Of a stretch of 64,000 bases of DNA, positions 1-7,776 are shown one piece after another; positions within the stretch are counted from its first letter, which is position 1; each line of letters opens with the position of its first letter. The stretch spans positions 1 through 64,000 of the forward strand of contig NZ_VMHE01000009.1 of assembly GCF_007559425.1 (NCBI RefSeq). Direction: 5' to 3'. The translations under genes were made by a program, and so were the position numbers. This stretch comes from Allobacillus salarius. Lineage in GTDB: Bacteria > Bacillota > Bacilli > Bacillales > Alkalibacillaceae. The notes under the pieces were generated by a model. It ran no database searches and was not told where the DNA came from. It saw only the letters and a list, made by a program, of their open reading frames with translations.

Positions 1-70
1 CTATGTGCTTACCGCTACCAGGTCACACTCGGGACTTTCACCCGTTAGAATTCACCCATGCCGGGCAAAC
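1..70 (-). mobile_element. 5' end of a class C group II intron (cut by window edge)
   Basis: Read on the minus strand from position 70, the sequence starts GTTTGCCCGGCATGGGTG and continues through a GGGTGAAAGTCCCGA segment. This matches, from memory, the first ~70 nt of bacterial class C group II introns (the Oceanobacillus iheyensis intron begins GTGTGCCCGGCATGGGTG). The G at 70 directly follows a terminator T-tract, the favoured target of class C introns. The rest of the ribozyme and any reverse transcriptase lie beyond the left edge. The second base run (GTTTG, not GTGYG) deviates slightly from the 5' consensus. Confidence 0.8.
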
Positions 71-106
71 TAAAAAAGCAATCTTCATTTGTTGTGAAGA
101 TTGCTT
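71..106 (-). terminator. Intrinsic terminator of the YtkA-like lipoprotein gene
   Basis: A perfect 11-bp stem (76-86 with 96-106), a 9-nt loop, then a run of Ts on the minus strand. The group II intron begins at the end of this T-tract. Confidence 0.85.
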
Positions 107-122
107 AAAATTACATCTGTTC

Positions 123-551
123 TTACTCTTCGGCATCCCCAACAGTAATTGATGCTTGTGGCATATTATGTTGGCCCTTTGCAGTCGTATGCGCAAACAT
201 CTCATACACGCCTTCTTCTTCAAACGTTACCTCAACCGTATAGCTTCCGTCTCCATTATTCGTCGTTTCGACGGTCTCGCTATTATCTTTGTCTCCTTTT
301 TTCCAATATTCAAAGTTCATTTCTTCTGCATCTGTTACATCCTCTTCGCCATAAGTAACTATTGCTTTCAATTCAACTGTTTCCCCTACTTCAACTCGCT
401 CAGGAATATCAACCTCTACTTCCAATGCAGTTAGTTCATCTGATTCATTCGAATGATCAGTGTGTTTTTTCTCCGCTTCTTTATCATTACTTGAACAAGC
501 AGCTAATAAAAGAACCAATAAACTCAATACGATTAAACGTTTTATGTTCAT
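123..551 (-). CDS. FixH/YtkA-like lipoprotein
   Basis: The product is a small exported lipoprotein. Residues 1-19 form a signal peptide ending in the lipobox LLLAAC, so the mature protein would start at the Cys and be anchored on the outer face of the membrane. The rest is acidic, with an all-beta pattern (EVDIPERVEVGETVELKAIV, then GDGSYTVEVTFEEEGVYEM) typical of YtkA/FixH-like domains found in copper- or redox-related lipoproteins. The upstream Met at 566 is rejected: GGAGG lies in front of the Met at 551. A metal-related role is inference from the family. No redox partner gene is adjacent. Confidence 0.75.
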   Translation of the reverse strand: MNIKRLIVLSLLVLLLAACSSNDKEAEKKHTDHSNESDELTALEVEVDIPERVEVGETVELKAIVTYGEEDVTDAEEMNFEYWKKGDKDNSETVETTNNGDGSYTVEVTFEEEGVYEMFAHTTAKGQHNMPQASITVGDAEE

Positions 552-788
552 TTCCTTTTCCTCCATTAATCTTAATGATGGGTAGTTCTATATTCAATCT
601 AACATATTTACCTTCGTTCTATTAAGCAATTATTTGAAGGGTTTATGAATATTTTAGTGAACAATAATCGTCATACAATGTACAAATGACCTAGTTTTAA
701 CATGTTTATTTCAGGAAATAGTATTAGTGCGGGTGGACAGGCCCGTAAGAATAGAGGCACAAAAATTTCATCTAAGGAGGTTTTCAAC

Positions 789-1208
789 ATGCCAATGCTT
801 AAAGAAGTAATGACAGATACTGTAATTGCTGCAGATGCAACAGATAGTCTTACGGAGACAGCAAAAGAAATGAAAAATAATGATATCGGTGATCTTCCTG
901 TATTGGAAGGTAATAAACTTAAAGGCGTTGTAACCGACCGTGACATCGTCATTCGCGGATTGGCTGAAGGAAAAAATCCTGAAAACACGGAAGTTAGAGA
1001 AATCATGACTAGCAAGGTCATTAGTGCTTCACCTGACACAGATGTTCATGAAGGTGTTCAGCAAATGGAGAGTCATCAAGTAAAACGCTTATTCATCGTT
1101 GAAAATGATAACTTACAAGGCGTTGTCACAACAGGTGACTTAGCTAGAAATCCTCAAACGAAAGATATTGTTGATGAAGTACAGAGCGCAATAAAAGAAG
1201 AAAAATAA
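789..1208 (+). CDS. Two-CBS-domain protein (YhcV-like)
   Basis: This 139-residue protein consists almost only of two CBS domains, roughly residues 7-60 and 72-125, each with the GVVT(D/T)xD(I/L) signature. CBS pairs bind adenine nucleotides such as AMP or ATP and serve as cytosolic energy or stress sensors. No catalytic domain is attached, as in stand-alone B. subtilis YhcV-type proteins. The start follows TAAGGAGG with 8 nt spacing; the longer reading frame upstream lacks a ribosome site. It is monocistronic and ends at a bidirectional terminator shared with the convergent DUF488 gene. Confidence 0.85.
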   Translation: MPMLKEVMTDTVIAADATDSLTETAKEMKNNDIGDLPVLEGNKLKGVVTDRDIVIRGLAEGKNPENTEVREIMTSKVISASPDTDVHEGVQQMESHQVKRLFIVENDNLQGVVTTGDLARNPQTKDIVDEVQSAIKEEK

Positions 1209-1220
1209 ATAGTAGATGAT

Positions 1221-1251
1221 AATGCCCACCTTCACAGAGAAGGTGGGCATT
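1221..1251. terminator. Bidirectional hairpin between convergent genes
   Basis: A perfect 12-bp stem (1221-1232 with 1240-1251) sits between the CBS gene and the DUF488 gene. The T-runs are short on both sides. Confidence 0.7.
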
Positions 1252-1253
1252 AT

Positions 1254-1808
1254 TTATGAATCGAGCTCTGGATAAACTACAGAACCGTCTTCTTCGATAA
1301 TTGGCATCGCTCCCCATCGACCTAATTCATGCTCAACAAGTTCGATTTCACTTTTGGAATTGTCGATGATATGAAACACCTTCCACCCATTCACTTGAAG
1401 CCAGTTACTAATCAGTAAGCGGTGACAACGTGATGGATGTCTTTCTGAACAGAAATAAACAACGTTTTGTTTCTTTGCTGCACGTTGAAGTTCATTAATC
1501 CCTTCTAAGAAATCTTCAGTTAATGTATAATCCGCATAGTTGTGAAAGGATTGATTGTTCCATCCATTATTCAATTCTTCCTGAAAAGCTCTTGATTTCG
1601 TTCGTCTCCCACCGAGAAGAGGAAAATGTTGATAAGCAATTGTAGATTCTGGTAGCCACTGTTCCATTCGTTCTTTCTTAAAATGAGGAAACTTCCGACT
1701 ACCCGGGAAGGCTCTAACGTCTGCGACAAAATCGATATCCGCGTGAGAAAGCATTTTCAGAAAATATTCTTGGCTATGAACAGAGTGACCGACTGTATAG
1801 ATATTCAT
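1254..1808 (-). CDS. DUF488 family protein
   Basis: The 184-residue cytosolic protein has the DUF488 hallmarks: N-terminal IYTVGHS, a FPGSRKFPHF segment, and the C-terminal SERHPSRCHR motif with a conserved Cys-His-Arg. The biochemical function of the family is not established; members have been linked to nucleic-acid modification or oxidative stress only by context. The start at 1808 is preferred over 1814 because AAGGGG lies 7 nt upstream of the former and almost touches the latter. It is convergent with the CBS gene and appears monocistronic. Confidence 0.85.
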   Translation of the reverse strand: MNIYTVGHSVHSQEYFLKMLSHADIDFVADVRAFPGSRKFPHFKKERMEQWLPESTIAYQHFPLLGGRRTKSRAFQEELNNGWNNQSFHNYADYTLTEDFLEGINELQRAAKKQNVVYFCSERHPSRCHRLLISNWLQVNGWKVFHIIDNSKSEIELVEHELGRWGAMPIIEEDGSVVYPELDS

Positions 1809-1965
1809 TAACATACCCCTTTTCCGTAGCTCTTTATTTACTTAATTCCCTTCCCAAATGAGATTAATCGTCAATGATTTGAAACGGAAAGCTTTTGTAA
1901 TTGAGCAATCTTCATTATAATGAATGAAGAACATTTTTGAGTAGTCAACATTGGAGGAATAGATA

Positions 1966-2205
1966 ATGGCTTTTGTAATTACCGCCCCTTGCCAAGATGA
2001 AATGGCGGGTGAATGTGTCGAGGTTTGTCCTGTCGATTGCATTGAAAAAGGTCCAGATCAATATTATATCGATCCTGAAATCTGTATTAATTGTGGTGCA
2101 TGTCTCTCTGTATGCCCGGTTAGTGCAATTGTGGAAGATTTTGATATGATGCCTGATGAAGAAAAATACTTGAAAGCAGCAGAAGAATTTTTTAAACGCA
2201 GCTAA
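1966..2205 (+). CDS. Ferredoxin with two Fe-S clusters (7Fe/8Fe type)
   Basis: This 79-residue acidic protein carries electrons in the cytosol. It shows the two cysteine groups of Thermus/Azotobacter-type seven-iron ferredoxins: C9-x7-C17-x3-C21-P-x2-C25, then CINCGACLSVCP. The spacing of the first group suits a 3Fe-4S cluster and the second a 4Fe-4S cluster. The short C-terminal helix lacks the long extension of the proteobacterial forms. A strong GGAGG lies 9 nt before the ATG. The membrane-protein gene begins 21 nt downstream and is probably co-transcribed. Its redox partner is unknown. Confidence 0.9.
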   Translation: MAFVITAPCQDEMAGECVEVCPVDCIEKGPDQYYIDPEICINCGACLSVCPVSAIVEDFDMMPDEEKYLKAAEEFFKRS

Positions 2206-2225
2206 AGATTGCCGGAGGAACAGCC

Positions 2226-2711
2226 GTGAATTTCTTAACAAATGTTAAAAATAGTATTCAATTACCCAATAAAGCAGCACTATTTCGTTTAAACCGAGTT
2301 AGTATGCGAGATACAATGGTTTATGCGTTGATTTTCACTTTTATTTTAGTACTCCCTGATATTTTCCATGCGTTCACATCATATAAGGAAGTGGACTATT
2401 TTGGAATGCCAAGAGAGTTGTATTTTATTCAGCTGATCATCCTTTACCCAGCAACGATTTTTCTATTCGTCGTCATTGGTTTATCGGTTTTGTCCGGAAT
2501 CGCCGTCATCATACGAAACTTTTTACATAGAAAACTAGCCTATCAACAATTGTGGAAAATGACTGCGTTCGCCTTAACAATTCCAATGATCATTTACCTC
2601 ATATTTCGTATTTTTCAAATTGAGGCGGTCTGGATTAATTCACTGCCTCTTCTCATTTACTTTTTCTTGATCACAAAAATGATCTTAGTATTTCCAAGGA
2701 TGAAAGAATAA
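2226..2711 (+). CDS. Four-helix membrane protein (YIP1/DUF1189-like)
   Basis: The 161-residue protein has about four hydrophobic helices (approximately 33-52, 68-98, 113-132 and 137-156) after a polar N-terminus (SIQLPNKAALFRLNRVSMRD). The N-terminal layout resembles DUF1189/YIP1-type Bacillus membrane proteins but is shorter than most. It starts at GTG behind GGAGGA, 21 nt after the ferredoxin stop, and ends before a good terminator. Function unknown; the family assignment is tentative. Confidence 0.6.
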   Translation: MNFLTNVKNSIQLPNKAALFRLNRVSMRDTMVYALIFTFILVLPDIFHAFTSYKEVDYFGMPRELYFIQLIILYPATIFLFVVIGLSVLSGIAVIIRNFLHRKLAYQQLWKMTAFALTIPMIIYLIFRIFQIEAVWINSLPLLIYFFLITKMILVFPRMKE

Positions 2712-2726
2712 AATATATTTAATTGT

Positions 2727-2754
2727 AGCACTGACTCCGGTCGGTGCTTTTTTG
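2727..2754 (+). terminator. Terminator of the ferredoxin/membrane-protein pair
   Basis: A 9-bp stem with a TCCG loop and T6. A 26-nt stretch is identical to the terminator-like hairpin at 57934-57959. Confidence 0.85.
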
Positions 2755-3126
2755 TTGTTTAATTACATGGCTGTTTATGTCTGAAATCTACAACACCCTT
2801 TCTAATCCACTTTGAATGAGATGCCCTTCTCCTTAAATTCAACGATGAAATCAAGTAACATTTTCATTACATTTAGGCTGTTTTTGTAACAAAAGAAGCT
2901 ATTTAAAATCTGTCAATATATAAATCTATGTAAATGTTTCCTGTTGTACTTCTATTAACCAATCAAGAAAATCTCACCAATTTGTCAACTCCTTGCTACA
3001 TAAAGGTTATGCATTTTTCCATAGAATTGTCTATTAAACAGGAAATTTGTGCCACAAATATGACAGAAAAACGCATGCTATGATGATGTTGCAACAAAAA
3101 ACAACCCAAAGGAGTGTAAAGCACAC
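2755..3126 (+). promoter_or_regulatory. Leader of the CAP-protein gene with a 7-1-7 palindrome
   Basis: This 370-bp non-coding stretch precedes the CAP gene. A perfect palindrome ATTTGTG-C-CACAAAT lies at 3045-3059, about 70 nt before the ATG, in a position suited to an operator. AAAGGAG (ending ~3116) is the ribosome site. I see no riboswitch or small gene in the rest. Confidence 0.4.
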
Positions 3127-3966
3127 ATGAAGAAAAAAATTAGTATTCTAGCGATTGCTTTAACTATTCTGTTTGGAGGAGTGTTTGCATCTTCTGCATC
3201 AGCAGCGGCGTCCGATCAGACACAAGTACAACAGAATTTCTCATATAAAGTCTTCTATTCTTTCAACGGGGGAGACTACTTCTCAAGTAATGATTGGTTG
3301 AAAAAATTCTTTAATAAAGCTGAATGGAACAACAAACAGGATCAAAAAGAACAAAAGCCATCTGACAATAAAGCTAATGAGCCAAAGCCAGAAAAACAGC
3401 CTGCTCCTGAGAAACCTAAAAAAGAAGTAGAAAAAGAGCAAGAGAAAGAAGCTGAAAAAGCTCCAGAAAAAGAGCAAGAGAAAGCACCTGAGAAAGAGGT
3501 TGAGAAAGAGCAACAAGTCGAAGAAACACCTGCTAAAGAAGAAGTTACGGAGCAAAAACAAGAGCAACCTGAACAAACAACTAATGAATTGAATCAGTTC
3601 GAACAACAAGTCGTTCAATTGACGAACGAAGAAAGAAGTAAACACGGTTTGCAACCATTGAAAATCGATACAGAATTGAGCAAAGTAGCTCGTGAAAAGT
3701 CTCGTGATATGGCGACAAATAATTATTTTTCACACAATAGCCCAACGTACGGTTCACCATTTGACATGATGAAACAATTTGGTGTTGACTATCGTACAGC
3801 TGGTGAAAATATCGCTAAAGGACAGCGTACGCCACAGCAAGTCGTCAATGCTTGGATGAACAGTGAAGGTCACCGTGCCAACATTTTAAATGGCAACTTC
3901 ACGCATATCGGCGTTGGTTATGTAGAACAAGGCAATCACTGGACACAACAGTTTATCGGAAAATAA
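3127..3966 (+). CDS. Secreted CAP-domain protein (YkwD-like)
   Basis: The 279-residue protein begins with a Sec signal peptide (MKKK, hydrophobic core, ASA-AA at ~25-28). Next comes a linker at ~75-155 very rich in Lys, Glu and Pro with EKE repeats, then a CAP/SCP domain from ~158 to the end (LTNEERSKHGLQPLKID, YFSHNSP, GENIAKG, HRANILNG, HIGVGY). The two His of the CAP cavity are present. Bacterial CAP proteins of this type (B. subtilis YkwD, SafA-associated proteins) are extracellular or wall-associated, with no settled enzymatic activity. The highly charged linker suggests attachment to or spanning of the wall. Single gene with its own terminator. Confidence 0.9.
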   Translation: MKKKISILAIALTILFGGVFASSASAAASDQTQVQQNFSYKVFYSFNGGDYFSSNDWLKKFFNKAEWNNKQDQKEQKPSDNKANEPKPEKQPAPEKPKKEVEKEQEKEAEKAPEKEQEKAPEKEVEKEQQVEETPAKEEVTEQKQEQPEQTTNELNQFEQQVVQLTNEERSKHGLQPLKIDTELSKVAREKSRDMATNNYFSHNSPTYGSPFDMMKQFGVDYRTAGENIAKGQRTPQQVVNAWMNSEGHRANILNGNFTHIGVGYVEQGNHWTQQFIGK

Positions 3967-3974
3967 TAGTAAAA

Positions 3975-4012
3975 AATGACCACCAATCATACAGATTTGG
4001 TGGTCATTTTTT
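3975..4012 (+). terminator. Terminator of the CAP gene
   Basis: A 12-bp stem (AATGACCACCAA and its complement) followed by T7. It may also serve the chemoreceptor gene converging from the right. Confidence 0.9.
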
Positions 4013-4056
4013 TGATGAATATTAGCATCTAGGTTATTAATTTACTTTTAGCATAC

Positions 4057-5349
4057 CTATTTTAACCGAAATCGTTGAATTTGTTTATTTAAGCTCTGAG
4101 CTTGGTTCTCCAATTCATTTGCAAAATGATTCACATTTTCAATAGTGCTGGCTTGCTCTTGAATCGAGGCATTGACCTCTTCCGTTCCAGCTGATGTTTC
4201 CTCTGCGACTGCAGCAACCTCTTGTGATTGTGCTGCCGTTGATTGGATGGCCTCCAACTGTTCATTAACTAATTCAGAAATGGCGTCAATCTCTGTAGCG
4301 ACTTCTTCGACAGAATCGGCAACTTCTTCAATCGCTCGATTTGTTTTAACACCATTTTCAGACTCAACTCTTGCTGTCTCTACATTTTCATTGATTCGGA
4401 CAACGACATTACTAACATCTTTTTGAATCGCTGCAATTAATTTTGAGATGTTTTTAACAGCTTCAGCACTTTGATCTGCGAGCTTACGGATTTCTTCAGC
4501 AACAACGGCAAAACCTTTACCGTGTTCCCCTGCTCTCGCCGCTTCAATCGACGCATTCAGTGCAAGTAAGTTCGTTTGTTCAGCAATATCGCCAACCATC
4601 GTAATGATTGTTTCTACTTGCTTCGTATTATCTTTTAGTCGATTGACATCCGTTAAAGACAGTTCTTGATTCTCCGTTAATTGCTGAATGCCGTCAACTA
4701 ATTGATTAACGACCAATTTACCATTTTGCAGCGTATTTAACATCGAACGAGACTTGTTTCTTGATGTAGAAGCTTTCTCTTGAACATTTTCTGCAAGATT
4801 AGTAATCCGCTCAACCGATTCCACTGTTTGTTGGATTGCTTCTGCTGAACTTTCAGATCCACTGGCAATTTCATCAGTAGCTGAACGAATCGTATTAGAA
4901 TAAGTCGCCAGTTCTTGTGAAATAGATTTCATCTTAATAACCGTATCATTCGTATGGTCAAAATGTGTATCAATATTAGTGACGGTATCTCTTAGATTTG
5001 TCAGCATCTGATCAAAGGCCTGCCCCAATGCTCTAATCTCATCATCTGACGAATGAATATCAATTTCTTGGTTTAGTTGTCCATCGGCAGCTTCTGAGGC
5101 TGCATGTTCCAATTTTTCAAGTGGCTTTGTAATGAATCGAGCAGCAAAGAAAGCCAGGATTCCTGACCAAATAACCCCAGCCAATAAGGTTAACGTTGTA
5201 AATATTTCCGTGGAAACTGCCCAATATTGAGTAACGTAATCATAGACTACGTAAAGGAACAAAGCGCTCATTGAATATGTAATAATTGCTAAAGCAGTTG
5301 TAAAAAACATTAATTTTTTACGAAGTCCAAACCGGTATTTCTTTTTCAT
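4057..5349 (-). CDS. Methyl-accepting chemotaxis protein with minimal sensor loop
   Basis: The 430-residue receptor has two membrane helices (about 13-37 and 48-72) separated by only ~10 residues, a HAMP domain (~73-125), and a long coiled-coil signalling domain. The conserved hairpin tip [16 protein letters not shown] that docks CheA/CheW is present. The usual extracellular ligand domain is absent, so sensing must be intramembrane, cytosolic or via a partner protein. The start follows GGGGGGAG with good spacing. It stands alone, with no chemotaxis genes nearby. Confidence 0.9.
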   Translation of the reverse strand: MKKKYRFGLRKKLMFFTTALAIITYSMSALFLYVVYDYVTQYWAVSTEIFTTLTLLAGVIWSGILAFFAARFITKPLEKLEHAASEAADGQLNQEIDIHSSDDEIRALGQAFDQMLTNLRDTVTNIDTHFDHTNDTVIKMKSISQELATYSNTIRSATDEIASGSESSAEAIQQTVESVERITNLAENVQEKASTSRNKSRSMLNTLQNGKLVVNQLVDGIQQLTENQELSLTDVNRLKDNTKQVETIITMVGDIAEQTNLLALNASIEAARAGEHGKGFAVVAEEIRKLADQSAEAVKNISKLIAAIQKDVSNVVVRINENVETARVESENGVKTNRAIEEVADSVEEVATEIDAISELVNEQLEAIQSTAAQSQEVAAVAEETSAGTEEVNASIQEQASTIENVNHFANELENQAQSLNKQIQRFRLK

Positions 5350-5620
5350 GTACTCTCCCCCCGATTAATGAATTGGTTGATTAAAAGCTATGTATAAATA
5401 AATTCCGATCTTCATTGCTAGAATAATTCGATCGGAGTTGTTACCTTAGTCCTATAATTATATCGGAGCATTCTAAGTTTACTAAACAGTTATTTGGACA
5501 ATTATTTGACAATAATACGTCCATCATACGTTCCTACTATGGGTTATATCGGTTGGATTTCAAGATTTTAAAGTAATATTAACTGAATGATAGATTGAGC
5601 CGGTTTCATTACTTTTCATT
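5350..5620. other. Non-coding stretch upstream of the chemoreceptor
   Basis: An AT-rich intergenic stretch. It holds an imperfect ~10-bp inverted repeat (about 5402-5440, TTCCGATC with GATCGGA) that could be an attenuator or operator for the chemoreceptor on the minus strand. Nothing else recognised. Confidence 0.4.
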
Positions 5621-5624
5621 AATA

Positions 5625-5659
5625 TAAAAAACCTCCTTAGACTATGTCCAAGAAGGTTT
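5625..5659 (-). terminator. Terminator downstream of tRNA-Val
   Basis: A 9-bp stem with one G-T pair (AACCTCCTT / AAGAAGGTT on the plus strand), followed by Ts on the minus strand. Confidence 0.75.
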
Positions 5660-5721
5660 GTTATCTACCGCAATTATGAATTCAATTCTATACATTGCGA
5701 TTCATTGGGTTTGGCACCCTA

Positions 5722-5794
5722 TGACTCCGATTGGGCTCGAACCAACGACCTCCACCCTGTCAAGGTGGCGCTCTCCCAGCTGAGCTACGGAGTC
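5722..5794 (-). tRNA. tRNA-Val (anticodon GAC)
   Basis: A full cloverleaf can be folded. The 7-bp acceptor stem is GACTCCG/CGGAGTC, the D arm contains AGCTCAGCTGGGAGAGC, the anticodon stem is CCACC/GGTGG with loop TTGACAG, and the T arm is GTTGG-TTCGAGC-CCAAT. The anticodon GAC reads Val codons GUC/GUU. The discriminator base is A; CCA is not encoded. It is a lone tRNA gene with its own terminator. Confidence 0.95.
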
Positions 5795-5877
5795 GTTTGA
5801 GATATAAAGTTATTATCGACAATTACTAATATAATGTTTTATACTGAACTTGTCAATCTTTTTTTGGAGGTTTTATG

Positions 5878-6072
5878 ATGATCGCCAGAATACTTACTTT
5901 TCTAACAATTGGCGGCCTATTATTGGCAGCTATTGCCGTAGCAGCACCTCAATATTTAACTAAATTTTGGATTGTTTCAGCGCTATTATTTTTGATTGGT
6001 ATATCTATACTAGTCATTATCTATTTGAGAAGAGCAATATACTTAATCAAACAAATGAATGCTAAAGAGTGA
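5878..6072 (+). CDS. Small two-helix membrane protein
   Basis: A 64-residue protein with two hydrophobic helices (about 4-24 and 31-52) and a basic C-terminus. GGAGG upstream fits the second of two tandem ATGs (5878) better than the first (5875). No recognisable family. It lies between tRNA-Val and a carbonic-anhydrase-like gene on the same strand, with no obvious terminator before the latter. Confidence 0.65.
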   Translation: MIARILTFLTIGGLLLAAIAVAAPQYLTKFWIVSALLFLIGISILVIIYLRRAIYLIKQMNAKE

Positions 6073-6174
6073 ATTGATTCAATTGTTTCATTTTTTTAGA
6101 TATCACTTTCATTTCACACTCCCTTCGATTAAACTATAATTATTGTGAAAAGAGAGTCTTTGGGAGTGATTATG

Positions 6175-6555
6175 ATGTCAAATCAATTCGTAACAGCAAT
6201 TAATTGTATGGATGGTCGTGTACAAGAGCCGGTCATTCAATGGATGAAAGAAAAATACAATGCTACCTATGTTGATATGATTACAGAAGCAGGTCCGAAC
6301 AAAACACTTCTTTATGGATCTGGTGAAGACAGAAAAAGAATTATGGATAAAGTAGATATTTCTTATCATAATCATGGCTCTAAAGTTCTCGCCATTGTTG
6401 GTCACCATGACTGTGCAGGCTATTCACTTGAAGATTCTACTAAAAAAGATAAGATCAAAACGAATGTACAAACATTTAGAAACTTAGATTATGAAATGGA
6501 AATCATCGGACTTTTTGTAAATGCAGACTTTGAAGTCGAAGTCGTAATAGATTAA
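6175..6555 (+). CDS. Carbonic-anhydrase-like protein
   Basis: A 126-residue cytosolic protein with two motifs recalling beta-carbonic anhydrases: CMDGR near the N-terminus (Cys and the Asp-Arg dyad) and GHHDCAG in the middle (His-x2-Cys zinc ligands). It is much shorter than typical enzymes (~190-220 residues) and lacks recognisable later helices, so activity is uncertain. Related small proteins are annotated as predicted carbonic anhydrases in Bacilli. GGGAGTG lies 6 nt before the second of two adjacent ATGs, chosen here. Monocistronic with its own terminator. Confidence 0.7.
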   Translation: MSNQFVTAINCMDGRVQEPVIQWMKEKYNATYVDMITEAGPNKTLLYGSGEDRKRIMDKVDISYHNHGSKVLAIVGHHDCAGYSLEDSTKKDKIKTNVQTFRNLDYEMEIIGLFVNADFEVEVVID

Positions 6556-6562
6556 TTAAATG

Positions 6563-6598
6563 CCGTTCAAGTGAATTATAATGCTTGAGCGGTTTTTT
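6563..6598 (+). terminator. Terminator of the carbonic-anhydrase-like gene
   Basis: Stem CCGTTCAAG/CTTGAGCGG followed by T6. Confidence 0.9.
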
Positions 6599-6657
6599 GT
6601 TGCATAGTTTTGATCCATTTGGGGAACCTCGTTTGTATGGGGATTGGAGGATTACAA

Positions 6658-7482
6658 ATGGTAGATGATCAACTAACCAAAGAAACAATTGAAATCAATA
6701 AAACAAAAATCTATTGTGAATACGCGATAAATGACCGACCACCGCTATTCTTAATTCATGGTTTTCTTGCCTCTACATATACATTTAACCGAGTGATACC
6801 GTTACTAGCTGAAGATTTTTCAATAGTAGCGTTCGATTTACCAGGGTTCGGCAGGAGTGAAAAATCGACTTCTTTTAATTACTCCTTTGAAGGCTATTCA
6901 CAGTTAGTCAATGATTTAATGGATTACTTTCAAATGGATAAAGTTTTTATCGCAGGACATTCAATGGGTGGACAGGTTGCATTGTACACGGCGAAAAATT
7001 TTCCTGACCGTGTAAACAAGCTTGTGTTGTTAAATAGCTCTGGTTACTTAATGAAACCTGCACAAAAATATGTGACGGCTTCTTATCTTCCTTTCTTCCC
7101 ATCATTTTTAATGCGTTATTTTAAACGAATAGGTGCTGAAAAAACTTTGCAGAATGTTTTATATGATCACTCGCTGATTAACCAAGAAATGATTGACGTA
7201 TATGAAAAGCCTTTTTTAAAAAAAGATTTCTATCGTTCATTAGTGCGTATCATTAGGCAGCGAGAAGGCGATTTATCTACCGAACAGCTTAATTTAATTA
7301 ATCATCCTACATTGTTGCTTTGGGGGAAGAATGATAAAATCACTCCCCTCCGCACAGGAAAGCGACTGGCGGAAGATTTAGCAAATGCAACCTTAAAAAC
7401 ATACAATCAAACTGGGCATCTGATCACAGATGAACGTCCGAATGAGATTGTCGATGAAATGAAGCATTTTTTACTTGAATAG
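6658..7482 (+). CDS. Alpha/beta hydrolase
   Basis: A 274-residue cytosolic hydrolase of the alpha/beta fold. The oxyanion-hole HGF lies at ~34-36, the nucleophile elbow GHSMGG puts Ser at ~102, the acid is likely Asp ~226 (GKNDKITP), and the catalytic His is ~254 (TGHL). The substrate cannot be told from sequence; esterase, lipase-like or dehalogenase-like members share this layout. The start at 6658 follows GGAGG with 7 nt spacing; the longer frame from 6610 has none. The GC-rich 21-bp repeat array begins about 30 nt after the stop. Confidence 0.88.
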   Translation: MVDDQLTKETIEINKTKIYCEYAINDRPPLFLIHGFLASTYTFNRVIPLLAEDFSIVAFDLPGFGRSEKSTSFNYSFEGYSQLVNDLMDYFQMDKVFIAGHSMGGQVALYTAKNFPDRVNKLVLLNSSGYLMKPAQKYVTASYLPFFPSFLMRYFKRIGAEKTLQNVLYDHSLINQEMIDVYEKPFLKKDFYRSLVRIIRQREGDLSTEQLNLINHPTLLLWGKNDKITPLRTGKRLAEDLANATLKTYNQTGHLITDERPNEIVDEMKHFLLE

Positions 7483-7512
7483 TACTTCTTTAATCGCTCT
7501 CGGTTATCTGAT

Positions 7513-7650
7513 CGGGCGGCTGCATCGCTTCGTCGGGTGGCTCGCCGCGTTAATCGGGCGGCTGGAGCTCTTTGTCGGGTGGCTCCACGCTCTCGGCGGG
7601 CGGCTGGAGCTCTTTGTCGGGCGGCTCCACGCTCTCGGCGGGCGGCTACA
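7513..7650 (+). repeat. GC-rich tandem array of 21-bp units
   Basis: Seven heads reading CGGG(C/T)GGCT start at 7513, 7534, 7555, 7576, 7597, 7618 and 7639, exactly 21 bp apart. The last units alternate in two types, giving a near-perfect 42-bp repeat. TGGAGC in one type pairs with GCTCCA in the next (7563-7568 with 7582-7587, and again 42 bp on). GC content far exceeds the flanks. Open frames through it are probably by-products of the composition and 21-bp phase. Confidence 0.85.
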
Positions 7651-7722
7651 TTGCAAAATCAGGTGTCCAGCAATCAAACTCCCTCTCCCTCTCATCGCCA
7701 CACTTCCAATGCCGACACCAAC

Positions 7723-7767
7723 AAAAAGCCCTGAACGAAGAATAACTCCTTCGTCCAGGGCTTTTAT
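7723..7767. terminator. Bidirectional terminator
   Basis: A long stem AAAGCCCTG...CGAAG/CTTCG...CAGGGCTTT with A-run before and Ts after. It separates the hydrolase region from the convergent flavin-reductase gene. Confidence 0.85.
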
Positions 7768-7776
7768 AGTTACATT

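Noticed and set aside
3283..3654. Minus-strand open frame of 123 codons inside the CAP gene
   Set aside because: Its Phe/Leu-rich product is the antisense of the Lys/Glu linker; no ribosome site.
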